Positions 35,371-43,101 of a DNA stretch of 64,000 nucleotides are shown here, piece after piece. The DNA is from Chloracidobacterium sp. GTDB taxonomy: Bacteria; Acidobacteriota; Blastocatellia; Pyrinomonadales; Pyrinomonadaceae. Under the pieces are notes generated by a model. It saw nothing but the letters and a program-made list of their open reading frames with translations. It did no database searches and had not been told where the DNA came from. Position 1 is the stretch's first letter. The number at the start of each line of letters is the position of its first letter. Both the position numbers and the translations under genes were made by a program. Location of the stretch: contig JADJWP010000002.1 of the NCBI GenBank assembly GCA_016716305.1, forward strand, positions 3,284,501 to 3,348,500, in the 5' to 3' direction.

Positions 35371-35386
35371 TGTGACGGCCATCACA
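35371..35386. promoter_or_regulatory. perfect CRP/FNR-type operator upstream of the HTH-less Crp-like gene
   Basis: TGTGACGGCCATCACA matches TGTGA-N6-TCACA. It overlaps the last codons of the FNR-like gene (stop at 35382-35384). GTCACA at 35359 with TGTGAC at 35371 makes an extra everted half-site. A minus-strand -10-like CTATCT lies near 35346-35351. Confidence 0.72.
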
Positions 35387-36143
35387 ACTTTGCCCGAGAT
35401 CCTCTTGGCCGGCCGATCATCGCCTCAAGAGCCTTTGTGTCGTGAATGTGCAGATCAGAACCTTTAAGAGTTATCAGGTTGCGCTCACGGAAGTCTTTTA
35501 GCAGACGAGTCACGGTTTCACGCGACGTGCCGATCATCTCAGCGACCTCTTCGTGGGTGAATGGCATCTTGATCCGAACAGGTCCGTGCGGTCGGCCGTT
35601 GCCATTGCCATTGCCATTGCCGTCACCATTGCCGCTCCATTCGAGCATCAACAGTGCAAGTTTGTCGGACACCGAGTTTGATAACCCGAAAGACCGTATC
35701 TGGTTATATGCATCGTGATACTGGCTGCAAAGATGTTTCACCGCATTCATCGCGACGTCTGAACGCTGCATCAGCCGCATGAAATCAGATCGGCGGACGT
35801 AATTGACCTGACATGGCTCGATCACCTCAGCAGAAACCTCGTAGTTGCCGCCCGAGACGATCGCGCTAAGCCCAAGCAATTCGCCGGCGGCCGCAATGTG
35901 AAGTATCACTACCTTTCCGTCCCTTGAGCATGTAAAGAGTTTTACGCGTCCCTGACACAGCATAAAAACGCCATTCGCGGGCTGTCCTTCGATAAAGAGC
36001 ATACTCCCGGGAGCATATGTGTTGGTTATTTTTACTTCTTCGAAGGCTCGTAGGCTATCCGGCTCTAATCCGCAGTAAAAACTCTCGGTCGGCAGGCAGC
36101 ATTCGACGCATTTATTCTGGATCTTTAGGTGATTCGGACTCAT
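35382..36143 (-). CDS. Crp/Fnr-family transcriptional regulator with N-terminal cysteine cluster
   Basis: The 253-residue regulator starts at ATG 36143. The N-terminus NKCVECCLPTESFYCGL carries four cysteines, as in FNR proteins that ligate an oxygen-sensitive Fe-S cluster. The effector beta-roll follows (NTYAPGSMLFIEGQPANGVF; GELLGLSAIVSGG), then a dimer helix and a C-terminal winged HTH (THEEVAEMIGTSRETVTRLL). A Gly-Asn repeat encoded by a hexanucleotide microsatellite separates the dimer helix and HTH. The recognition helix TSRETVTR resembles CRP/FNR proteins. It is the obvious candidate for the three TGTGA-N6-TCACA operators nearby. It overlaps the stress-protein gene by four bases. Confidence 0.9.
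   Translation of the reverse strand: MSPNHLKIQNKCVECCLPTESFYCGLEPDSLRAFEEVKITNTYAPGSMLFIEGQPANGVFMLCQGRVKLFTCSRDGKVVILHIAAAGELLGLSAIVSGGNYEVSAEVIEPCQVNYVRRSDFMRLMQRSDVAMNAVKHLCSQYHDAYNQIRSFGLSNSVSDKLALLMLEWSGNGDGNGNGNGNGRPHGPVRIKMPFTHEEVAEMIGTSRETVTRLLKDFRERNLITLKGSDLHIHDTKALEAMIGRPRGSRAKL
35596..35631. repeat. hexanucleotide microsatellite inside the FNR-like gene
   Basis: Six near-identical CCATTG-type units (two variants, CCGTTG and CCGTCA) encode Gly-Asn dipeptides on the minus strand between effector and HTH domains. The unit length is a multiple of three, so copy-number slippage would change linker length without frameshift. Confidence 0.8.
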
Positions 36144-36619
36144 TGATTTTGCTCCAACGTCGTCGGGCCGAGGCCCTGGCCTCTCACAACCAGAACCGAA
36201 CATGGTGCATTGTGAACTACTGAGTTGGAAACAGAACCCAAATACACGCGCTGCCAAAATCCTCGGCCATGCGAACCCATAACGATCAGGTCAGCATTCC
36301 ACTCTGCGGCCGTTTCGACCACGGCTTGCGCCGGAGATCCAACCGCAAGTTCCGTTGTAATGTTCTGATCACCCTTGAGGCAATCAGAAAGCATGGACCT
36401 GGCTTTGTCCAGATTGCCAGCAGCCTCATTTCGAGCCTCTCTAATATACGTATTGTAGTACTCATCGACAACCCCGAACGGTGCCCCGACAATGTGTGTC
36501 ATCGGTTCGACGACAGTGAGTATCTTGACCTCGTCGTACTTTCCAGCAAAAGCACTGCAGTATTTGGCAACGGCAGCGTCGCTGAATTCAGAGCCGTCGA
36601 TCGCAATGATTATTCGCAT
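36140..36619 (-). CDS. universal stress protein (UspA family)
   Basis: The 159-residue protein has the Usp alpha/beta fold: MRIIIAIDGSEFSDAA at the N-terminus, LIVMGSHGRGFWQRVYLGSVS with the ATP-binding G-x2-G-x9-GS motif, and HNAPCSVLVVR at the end. ATP-binding Usp proteins help cells under starvation, oxygen limitation or redox stress. It lies between the LDH-like gene (12 bases upstream) and the FNR-like gene (four-base overlap), suggesting one operon coupled to anaerobic control. Confidence 0.92.
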   Translation of the reverse strand: MRIIIAIDGSEFSDAAVAKYCSAFAGKYDEVKILTVVEPMTHIVGAPFGVVDEYYNTYIREARNEAAGNLDKARSMLSDCLKGDQNITTELAVGSPAQAVVETAAEWNADLIVMGSHGRGFWQRVYLGSVSNSVVHNAPCSVLVVRGQGLGPTTLEQNQ

Positions 36620-36631
36620 TTTCCATACCCC

Positions 36632-37501
36632 TCAGGCTGCTGCTTTTTCTAAAGTATCAGCCTCAAATTCCCCTGATTCCGGCTCTTTGACAGTATGATC
36701 CACTACCTGAAGTACCCCATCGTGGCCGATGATGCTGAGCCGGTCGACGAACCGCGTTGCATTTTCCGGATGATCCGAGACAAATGTGAATACAGGCAAC
36801 GCAGAGCGGGTGTCGTTTAACACCGCATGGCAGATCTGTGTGACGCAGGCCGCGAGATCATCTGGCGAGCGTTCAGATCCTGGCATTCCCGAAGCACATA
36901 TGCCCGGGCTTACTAAAATGTCTTCAAAATAGGGACAATTTGCTGTGCAGCTATCTATGTACCGGACGTCAGCAACGCTCGCGGTGCACCAAATACCGTG
37001 CTTGCCCGGTTCGTTCTCTGACCGTGTGAGCTGGTTGACCATAGGTGCGGCAAATTTTTCAGCTGAACTTATGTTTGATCCAGCCCATAAGCCTATCACC
37101 TTTCCTCGAGGTAGGTTCGATTCCGCTAAAGCAATTGCCGCGAAACGTTCTACAGGCTCGTGAGTGACGATCATGACACCTCTAAATCCATTGTCCTTAA
37201 GTTCGCGGACGATAGCCGCAAACGACGCTTCAGGGTTCGAAACATCATCGGTACTTGCCAAGATCGCAACATTCGCTTCAGCCGCTTTATCGATGCGACC
37301 GATCACGATACGCGGAAGCTTACCGAGCGGAACCAATTTCAGTAGGTCCGCTAATTCGCCCACTCGTGAATCTGGGGCGGATCCGACAAGTATCAGTTCG
37401 TCCATCACTACACCTGCAAGCAGGGCATAAAGATCTGTTGCGCTGACATGACCCGTACCGATCACAGCAACGCTTGCTTTTGTTTTGTCCTTTGTCGCCA
37501 T
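36632..37501 (-). CDS. divergent lactate/malate-dehydrogenase-like protein
   Basis: The 289-residue product starts at ATG 37501. The N-terminal Rossmann segment KASVAVIGTGHVSATDLYAL and DELILVGSAPDSRVGELADL follows LDH/MDH order, as do MIVTHEPVERFAAIA (usual NPVD) and VIGLWAGSNISSAEKFA. The catalytic GEHGDS motif is replaced by KHGIWCTASV, and a Cys-rich insert follows (IDSCTANCPYFED, SPGICASG), so normal LDH catalysis is doubtful. It probably keeps nucleotide-binding capacity; redox sensing through the cysteines is speculative. It heads the Usp-FNR-Crp string. Confidence 0.7.
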   Translation of the reverse strand: MATKDKTKASVAVIGTGHVSATDLYALLAGVVMDELILVGSAPDSRVGELADLLKLVPLGKLPRIVIGRIDKAAEANVAILASTDDVSNPEASFAAIVRELKDNGFRGVMIVTHEPVERFAAIALAESNLPRGKVIGLWAGSNISSAEKFAAPMVNQLTRSENEPGKHGIWCTASVADVRYIDSCTANCPYFEDILVSPGICASGMPGSERSPDDLAACVTQICHAVLNDTRSALPVFTFVSDHPENATRFVDRLSIIGHDGVLQVVDHTVKEPESGEFEADTLEKAAA

Positions 37502-37758
37502 TCTCGTGCTGGAAATGAAACGAATGTTAGTACCGCTTACGAATTCAACAGTGCAAAAGGCGTGCCCGTTAAGGCCGATATCCTGAGGCCCGAAAAAAGG
37601 GCAGTTATCACACTGCCTTGTGATCATGAACACAAAAATTACGCGGGTTGATCGAATCAGGTGTGTGAAAGTTCGCGCATTCGCAACGGCATCACCTCCG
37701 AATTCGGTGTCAGATAACAAAGAGGAGATCTGTCTTGGATGGGAAGCTCGGAAATATC

Positions 37759-37786
37759 GGAATAAATCGACCATCTAAAGTGATTT
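37759..37786 (+). promoter_or_regulatory. candidate ECF-type promoter (GGAATAA-N15-TGATTT)
   Basis: GGAATAA (37759-37765) and TGATTT (37781-37786) are 15 bases apart, the same two-block signal found ahead of the sigma operon at 48764. It is in the 376-base divergent gap and would start RNA near 37793 for the acyltransferase at 37878. The rest of the gap holds no gene. Confidence 0.6.
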
Positions 37787-37877
37787 ACGGACAGACGGCT
37801 GTTCATCATTTATTAAGATCTCTTTAACCGTCCGTTTATCGAAATTCGTTCTAATTGTGTTTGCAGCCGTCAAAGCT

Positions 37878-38678
37878 ATGAGATCAACACCTGGATTTAT
37901 GGCACTTGCGGGGCCGTCAGGCGATCCGTTCCTCAATCCCGGATTTACCGGAGTTTCGGATGGGCGCTACACGGTGCGTCTCGCTGAAGACAGCAACGAC
38001 GTCGAGTCAGCGCTGCGATTGCGTTACGACGTTTTCAACGTGGAGCTTGGTCGAAGGGGAACATCAATACACGACGCGGGGCTCGAATTCGATGCCTACG
38101 ATCTCAAATGTCGTCACATGATCGTTGTTTCAAAAGCGACGGGAGAGACCGTTGGTACTTATCGCCTGAATTCGATCGAGACCGCCCATTCGACCTACGG
38201 TTTCTATTCTTCGAACGAATTCACGATCGAAGATCTGCCGTATGAAGTGCTCAACGACGGGATCGAGATCGGTCGTGCGTGTATAGCCAGCGAACACCGG
38301 AACACCAAGGTTCTCTTCCTTCTCTGGAAAGCCCTGCTTGCGTATCTCGAACAAAGCGGAAAGAGGTACTTTTTCGGATGTTGTTCAATTTTCACGGACG
38401 AACTCAGCATAGGACGGAGAGTGTTCAGACACCTGGCCCGAGCTGGCCACATCCACAGAACATTCGCAGTTTCGCCGTGCAGAAACAGTCTTAGCCTGGT
38501 CGAAGAAGACGGCGGCACGGATGAGGTCAGGCTTCCTGCACTCTTCGATATGTACCTTCGAATCGGCGCACGGGTATGCGGCCCGCCTATGGTGGATCGC
38601 GAATTCGGGACCATCGATTTCTTTGTTGTATTTGATGTTACGGAAATGAATGAGAAATACCGCCGGCTGTTTTCTTGA
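37878..38678 (+). CDS. GNAT-type N-acyl amino acid synthase, OlsB/hemolysin-like
   Basis: The product has 266 residues from ATG 37878; an in-frame GTG lies at 37857 and no Shine-Dalgarno decides between them. Features of the PF13444-type acyltransferase are VRLAEDSNDVESALRLRYDVF, an acidic GLEFDAYDLKCRHMIVV, GTYRLN and EIGRACIASEHR. Such enzymes acylate ornithine or other amino acids to make phosphate-free or N-acyl lipids. C-terminal LPALFDMYLRIGARVCGPPMVD is also conserved in that family. It follows a candidate ECF promoter, fitting a membrane-remodelling stress response. Confidence 0.8.
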   Translation: MRSTPGFMALAGPSGDPFLNPGFTGVSDGRYTVRLAEDSNDVESALRLRYDVFNVELGRRGTSIHDAGLEFDAYDLKCRHMIVVSKATGETVGTYRLNSIETAHSTYGFYSSNEFTIEDLPYEVLNDGIEIGRACIASEHRNTKVLFLLWKALLAYLEQSGKRYFFGCCSIFTDELSIGRRVFRHLARAGHIHRTFAVSPCRNSLSLVEEDGGTDEVRLPALFDMYLRIGARVCGPPMVDREFGTIDFFVVFDVTEMNEKYRRLFS

Positions 38679-38706
38679 TGTGCGGTCGAAATGATCGACC
38701 GGCAAG

Positions 38707-39429
38707 TCAAACATAAACGCGTTCCTCAAAACTCCATTCCGAGTCTCGATGAAATCGCAGCACAGTCGAGCAGCGTGTACCGTAATTCGGTGTCTTTATG
38801 AAGATTGCCGAGACCGCTTTTTCGGCTTCATATGGGAGCCCGGTCGATGGCAGATCGTCGTCGCTGGCTTGTGATTCATCCGACAAAATATCGAAGAGTT
38901 CATCGTTCGACGTTCCGAGCGATCCGATCAGGTTCGCCAAGCGCGATCTTCCTTTTGTGACCTTCGGCCATGGCGTATCGAGCAGGTGATTACTTAGACC
39001 GTAAATGCCGGGCGACAATTCTCGAAACCCTTTGACCCTGTTCGAGGAATAAAACAGCTCCTTTCGCCTGCCGATCTGGCCAACAAGCAAGTTGAAGCCC
39101 GAATATTGGTGTCCTTTCTTCTCGACATCCGCCAGATGATCCTCAGCCGGCCGATCAGATCGGAGAAATGCAGCGACCAACTCGCCTCGTGAACGTGATC
39201 CCGCCGGAGTTCCTGGTTCGCGGAAATTGGTCACGGCCGCAAATCGTCCGCTTTTTGTTACGCCGAGCCACGTTCCGCCGCCTTTCAGGTCACGGCCTCC
39301 GAAAATGTTATCGGAACCATCCCAATAGGCCGACGGTGCAGAAGGCCGGTCGTAAAATTCGTCTCGGTTCGCAAGCAAAATAAGCGGATGATCGGGATGT
39401 TGTTCGTAAGCAATATATATTACGCACAT
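38707..39429 (-). CDS. NRDE (TANGO2-like) family protein
   Basis: This 240-residue Ntn-hydrolase-like protein begins MCVIYIAYEQHPDHPLILLANRDEF. Cys2 is followed by the family NRDE signature, then GGRDLKGGGTWLGVTKSGRF and AVTNFREP. The N-terminal Cys would be exposed after Met removal, as in Ntn hydrolases. TANGO2 relatives have been linked to haem or acyl-CoA handling; the bacterial function is unknown. It lies 24 bases downstream of the DedA/ATP-grasp gene on the same strand. Confidence 0.9.
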   Translation of the reverse strand: MCVIYIAYEQHPDHPLILLANRDEFYDRPSAPSAYWDGSDNIFGGRDLKGGGTWLGVTKSGRFAAVTNFREPGTPAGSRSRGELVAAFLRSDRPAEDHLADVEKKGHQYSGFNLLVGQIGRRKELFYSSNRVKGFRELSPGIYGLSNHLLDTPWPKVTKGRSRLANLIGSLGTSNDELFDILSDESQASDDDLPSTGLPYEAEKAVSAIFIKTPNYGTRCSTVLRFHRDSEWSFEERVYV

Positions 39430-39453
39430 CGTTGTTTCGTTGGCTGATACGGA

Positions 39454-41082
39454 TTACACGAACGTCGTTTCGGCCGCACGGGCTCCAAGGGCGAGACGAG
39501 CAAGTCGCAGCACTGATGTTTGCCTGACCCCCGATTTGCAATTCGCGGCACCGATCTCAAACGCGATGCTCCATTGCCTGAACAAAATTCGATATGCATC
39601 GAACAGGGTATATTGCGGATCATAGATATTAGTTGACTCACTCGTGACACCGTTAAGCTCGATTATCTTAAAACGTTCACCTCGTTTGAGCTCTTCGAAC
39701 GAGGACGTGCGAATATCGAATCGGCCAAAAAAGAAACCATCAAATCCGCGGCAGATCTCGTCGATCTTTTTCTCTAGTACATTGGTTTTGAGCCACCCGC
39801 CATCGAGGAATATTGCCCCTCGCGAATGCGTTCCGATCTCGGTTAGTTTGATCTCTTCGCCACCGCCGTAAACATTGGCGAGAGCAGCCTTATTTTGCTC
39901 GAAATATTTTGCAGCCAGGCAAACGGCCCGCGGATGGCTCAGGATCAGTTCTTCAAGAGTCGATCTTCCGTCACCGATAAGCGAAGGTAAGTGTTTCTCG
40001 GTGATCGAAAAGATGCGCCCACGTTTTTCGTGCGGATAACGATAGTAAAAGATGCTGACCTCGCGGCCGGACGCATTTTCCTGCAGTATCATGTCCGAGT
40101 CAGAGGCTGACAGTTCCGCTTCGAGGCTTTCAGATGTTCGGATGATCCTTACGCCCGTTCCGCGTTCTCCCCTGTCGGGTTTCAGTACAAGCGGAAATTG
40201 CAGTCCGTTTTCGTCAATGAATTGCGATGCCTGACGGAGTTTTTCGGGCGGGGAAAGCGCGCCATTCAATAGCGTGTGTCGAAGCAGGAATTCGGTCGCG
40301 TCTCGCGAGCTCTTTAGTTGCTTGTAAATGTCATCTTTCGATTCTCCCTTAAATCCGCTGGCCGGGATCGCGGGATTGACAGCGGTGAAAGCAGTAAGGC
40401 TTCGGTGCCTGATCGCGAGCCAAAACACGTATAGGACGACCGGTGCGTAAAAAACTTGAAGCGGCCAGAATTCCCAGTGTGCCATTCGTTTGATCCGGCC
40501 AACCAACATGCGGCGATTTTTCCATGAACTGTATTTAATGGCCGTCCGAATCACTATTACGATCACGATCAATCCGAGAAGTGTGTTATCCGGGAAGAGA
40601 AAAGCTTGCGAGAATGCTGTTGAGCCAACCAGGATCGGCGTCCATATCGCCGACGCCAACAAAAAATAGAGAACGAACTTTCCGAAATCCGTGCGTAGAG
40701 CCCCGGCCAACAAATAAGTAGGCAGGCGGAGTCCCGAAACAAAGCGGCTAAGAAACACTGCTGCCGCGCCGTGCTTCGTTAGCCATTTGGACGCACTGGT
40801 TATCGTTCGATCCGGTACAAATCGCTTGACCAGTTTGTTTTCAAACGTTCGTCTTCCAAGCATCCTTCCTGCTCCATACAGAAGAATATCGCCGACGAAG
40901 ATGCCCAGAAAGCAAGCTGAAAGTGCAAGCGCAAAGCTCATTCGCCCGGTCGCCGCTGCTGTTCCCGCCAATAGGCACGCGCCATCTTCGCTCAAGAAGG
41001 TGCCAAAGAAGAACAGGAAAAACAATCCGGCGGCCGAGAATTCCGGAACGCCATTCTGAAGGATCTGTGAAAGATCAAGCAT
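39454..41082 (-). CDS. DedA-type membrane domain fused to ATP-grasp ligase
   Basis: The 542-residue fusion has a DedA domain at residues 1-200 (SEDGACLLAGTAAATG; GDILLYGAGRMLG; VFLSRFVSGLRLPTYLLAGAL). A linking TM segment follows, then an ATP-grasp domain at about 270-510 (FPLVLKPDRGERGTGVRII; ILQENASGREVSIFYY; FFGRFDIRTSS; FKIIELNGVTSE). The paired Asp/Glu-x-Asn metal ligands are intact. ATP-grasp enzymes join a carboxylate to an amine or thiol via acyl phosphate; DedA proteins handle polyprenyl or phospholipid carriers. Together they suggest ligation of a membrane-presented substrate, which is speculation. It overlaps DoxX by eight bases. Confidence 0.85.
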   Translation of the reverse strand: MLDLSQILQNGVPEFSAAGLFFLFFFGTFLSEDGACLLAGTAAATGRMSFALALSACFLGIFVGDILLYGAGRMLGRRTFENKLVKRFVPDRTITSASKWLTKHGAAAVFLSRFVSGLRLPTYLLAGALRTDFGKFVLYFLLASAIWTPILVGSTAFSQAFLFPDNTLLGLIVIVIVIRTAIKYSSWKNRRMLVGRIKRMAHWEFWPLQVFYAPVVLYVFWLAIRHRSLTAFTAVNPAIPASGFKGESKDDIYKQLKSSRDATEFLLRHTLLNGALSPPEKLRQASQFIDENGLQFPLVLKPDRGERGTGVRIIRTSESLEAELSASDSDMILQENASGREVSIFYYRYPHEKRGRIFSITEKHLPSLIGDGRSTLEELILSHPRAVCLAAKYFEQNKAALANVYGGGEEIKLTEIGTHSRGAIFLDGGWLKTNVLEKKIDEICRGFDGFFFGRFDIRTSSFEELKRGERFKIIELNGVTSESTNIYDPQYTLFDAYRILFRQWSIAFEIGAANCKSGVRQTSVLRLARLALGARAAETTFV

Positions 41083-41482
41083 CTAGCATACTGCCGAGGA
41101 TCGGCAACTCCTTTCGGTGTATCAACAGGATGACCGCACTCAGCACAAACACCGTTACAGCTAAGATAAATAAAAGGCCGCCGTCGTCCTTTACAATTAT
41201 CCCGAGCATCGTCGCATGGCTCAGGATCGCCCCTGAAATAGTTCCGAGAGCTATGAACGCACCCAGCCAGGCTGTGCTGGGAATAAGCAAGAGAATGACG
41301 GCAATAAGCTCGATAACGCCTGACCCTATACGACCGTAGGCTTCAAATTCTGCGCCCATCAGCGTTGTAAAGATATACTTCGATTCCTCTGCCCCTGTGA
41401 ATTTAAAGAAGAGGGTCTGAAATAGAATGATCGCCACGACTATGCGGCAAACCCAGCTAAGTATCACTATCTTTGATGACAT
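41075..41482 (-). CDS. DoxX/DoxD-family membrane protein
   Basis: The 135-residue protein starts at ATG 41482, with GGAG six bases upstream. It has four TM helices with the family pattern: VCRIVVAIILFQTLFFKFTG, GRIGSGVIELIAVILLLIPS, AWLGAFIALGTISGAILSHA and a last helix. DoxX-like proteins are associated with quinone redox chemistry, thiosulfate oxidation or oxidative stress in different bacteria. The gene overlaps and precedes the DedA/ATP-grasp gene, so they are translated from one message. Confidence 0.85.
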   Translation of the reverse strand: MSSKIVILSWVCRIVVAIILFQTLFFKFTGAEESKYIFTTLMGAEFEAYGRIGSGVIELIAVILLLIPSTAWLGAFIALGTISGAILSHATMLGIIVKDDGGLLFILAVTVFVLSAVILLIHRKELPILGSMLDA

Positions 41483-41578
41483 GGTTTTCTCCAAATATTA
41501 ACGGTTGAAAATTTGCTTAAGGTGCCAAATAGAAATCGAGGTCAGCAATAAATGCCCTTGGGCTGCATCCCGTTAGAG

Positions 41579-42106
41579 TTACGCAGCCATCGTTTTCCAA
41601 TGATCAAGTGTCGACGGTGCAACGCCGAAAGTTCCAGACACGGCGATGCCGAAACCGGCCAATTTTTCCGCGATCAGCGCATGATGGTGCACCGTATGAC
41701 TATTAAGGAATTCGAGCTCGCGTGCGATGCATGACGGCAGCCAGGCCTCGTGGTCTATCTCTGAACGGACGTAAACGGTCTGTTTCAAGATCGTGTCGTC
41801 AACACCATGCATCCGTTGCAACGCGAGCCGCAGCCTTTCCGCTGCGTGACTGCGATCGATTTCGACGCGGAGATCGCGTTCTCGCGCACTGTAATCGATG
41901 CGCCTCTCAGTAATTCCCTTTAGAAAGTTGTTCAGAAAATCCAGATTGTGGCGGAAATGCCCGCCGATACTGCCAGTACCGTTGGCAGAGGTTCGATATG
42001 TCAGATCATCGAGTCGTTCGATCAGTTCGCGCCCGCGTTCGAACTCGGCGATGGCATTTCGAATGAGCAGATTGTCTGATCGTAAGCAAATGCGTGTGTC
42101 TTTCAT
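41579..42106 (-). CDS. DinB-like four-helix metalloprotein
   Basis: The 175-residue protein has three histidine-bearing helices in DinB/YfiT order: SIGGHFRHNLDFLNNFL, a basic DRSHAAERLRLALQRM and NSHTVHHHALIAEKL (HxxxH). It is probably a metal-dependent thiol or amine transferase, or detoxification enzyme; substrates are unknown. A GGAATAA element on the minus strand 63 bases upstream pairs back-to-back with one serving the divergent spondin gene. Confidence 0.82.
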   Translation of the reverse strand: MKDTRICLRSDNLLIRNAIAEFERGRELIERLDDLTYRTSANGTGSIGGHFRHNLDFLNNFLKGITERRIDYSARERDLRVEIDRSHAAERLRLALQRMHGVDDTILKQTVYVRSEIDHEAWLPSCIARELEFLNSHTVHHHALIAEKLAGFGIAVSGTFGVAPSTLDHWKTMAA

Positions 42107-42147
42107 TCGTTACTTTACTGCACTGAATATTAAGGCCGTCGCAGAGT

Positions 42148-42175
42148 GAATTCCCTTTATCGGAGTAATTATTCC
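42148..42175 (-). promoter_or_regulatory. weaker candidate ECF-type promoter for the DinB-like gene
   Basis: The minus strand has GGAATAA (42175 down to 42169), N15, then GAATTC (42153-42148). The -35 block is exact but the second block departs from [TGC]GAT. Its back-to-back arrangement, 13 bases from the opposite GGAATAC, repeats that at 48750/48764. Confidence 0.4.
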
Positions 42176-42188
42176 ACCGATCGGCTTT

Positions 42189-42216
42189 GGAATACCAAGA
42201 GCGATTTCCGGGATTC
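42189..42216 (+). promoter_or_regulatory. candidate ECF-type promoter for the spondin/GlcG operon
   Basis: GGAATAC (42189-42195), 15 bases, GGATTC (42211-42216). It differs from the consensus only at the seventh base of the first block. RNA would begin near 42223, 66 bases before the ATG. Confidence 0.55.
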
Positions 42217-42288
42217 ATGACACTGAAACTCAGCGGAGGTACGTAATTTTCGCGAGAAATTCTAATAACCGATTACGGAGAAAAAAGT

Positions 42289-43014
42289 ATGACTACCCAG
42301 AAATTTATGGCTAGTGTTGCGATCATCGTGACACTGGTGTTGAGCATTCAGACAGGCTTCGCCTTCAACAAAAACGGGAAAAAGCAGGCGACCTTCAAGG
42401 TTCGCGTGGAGAACATATCCGATCCTAATGGACTCGTGACCGCCGGCGGCAATAAATATCCGTTCGCGCTCTCGCCGGGCCTCTTTGTCATAAATCACAA
42501 AAAACAGCACTTTTTTGAAGAAGGTGAGAAAGCGAGCGCGGCCCTGGAACTACAGGCCGAAGACGGCAATCCAGAAACTCTGTCAAAGAGACTCCAAACG
42601 AAAGTAGGCTCCCTCTTTATGGGTATATTCAACACGCCGGTGGGCGCTGATAAGCCAGGCCCGCTTCTTCCCGGCAGCGCGTACGAATTTACGTTCGAGG
42701 GTGCCGAGGGAATGAAGTTCAACATAATCGCGATGTATGGCCAGTCGAACGATCTCTTCTATGCTCCAAAAGAAGCTTTGGACCTTTTTGACAAGAATGG
42801 CGATCCACTGGATGGTGACATCACGGAAAAACTCCTACTGTGGGATGCAGGTACCGAAGTCAATCAGGCTCCCGGGATCGGCGATGAACAGGCTCCGCGT
42901 CAGAAAATGGCGAACACCGGCAAAACCGAGAATGGTGTTGTAAAGCTCGTCAACGACGAATTCAGATATCCGAAAACATCTGACGTTCTGCGAGTGACCG
43001 TTACCGCGCAGTAA
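42289..43014 (+). CDS. secreted spondin-N domain protein
   Basis: The 241-residue product has a signal peptide (MASVAIIVTLVLSIQTGFAF), with GGAG at ideal spacing before ATG 42289. The mature part (TFKVRVENISDPNG; ALSPGLFVINHKKQHFFEEG; SAYEFTFEGAEGMKFNIIAMYGQSNDLFYAP) matches bacterial spondin_N proteins, which have a C2-like beta sandwich that may bind calcium. Function in bacteria is unknown. It is probably co-transcribed with the GlcG/cupin gene 87 bases downstream. Confidence 0.82.
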   Translation: MTTQKFMASVAIIVTLVLSIQTGFAFNKNGKKQATFKVRVENISDPNGLVTAGGNKYPFALSPGLFVINHKKQHFFEEGEKASAALELQAEDGNPETLSKRLQTKVGSLFMGIFNTPVGADKPGPLLPGSAYEFTFEGAEGMKFNIIAMYGQSNDLFYAPKEALDLFDKNGDPLDGDITEKLLLWDAGTEVNQAPGIGDEQAPRQKMANTGKTENGVVKLVNDEFRYPKTSDVLRVTVTAQ

Positions 43015-43101
43015 ATGCAATCTCGTTACAGCCCGGCTGCAGCGGAGACCTTGCAAAAGAGATCTGCCCGCAGTCGGGTCATCGAAATGCGGAGAAAAAT
43101 A

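Noticed and set aside
35596..35637. Short tandem units as a CRISPR array
   Set aside because: The unit is six bases with no spacers and lies inside a coding HTH regulator; no cas genes are present.
37502..37774. N-terminal extension of the LDH-like gene containing CDNCPFFGPQD
   Set aside because: The LDH-like Rossmann motif begins a few residues after ATG 37501; the upstream part reads through the intergenic promoter region.
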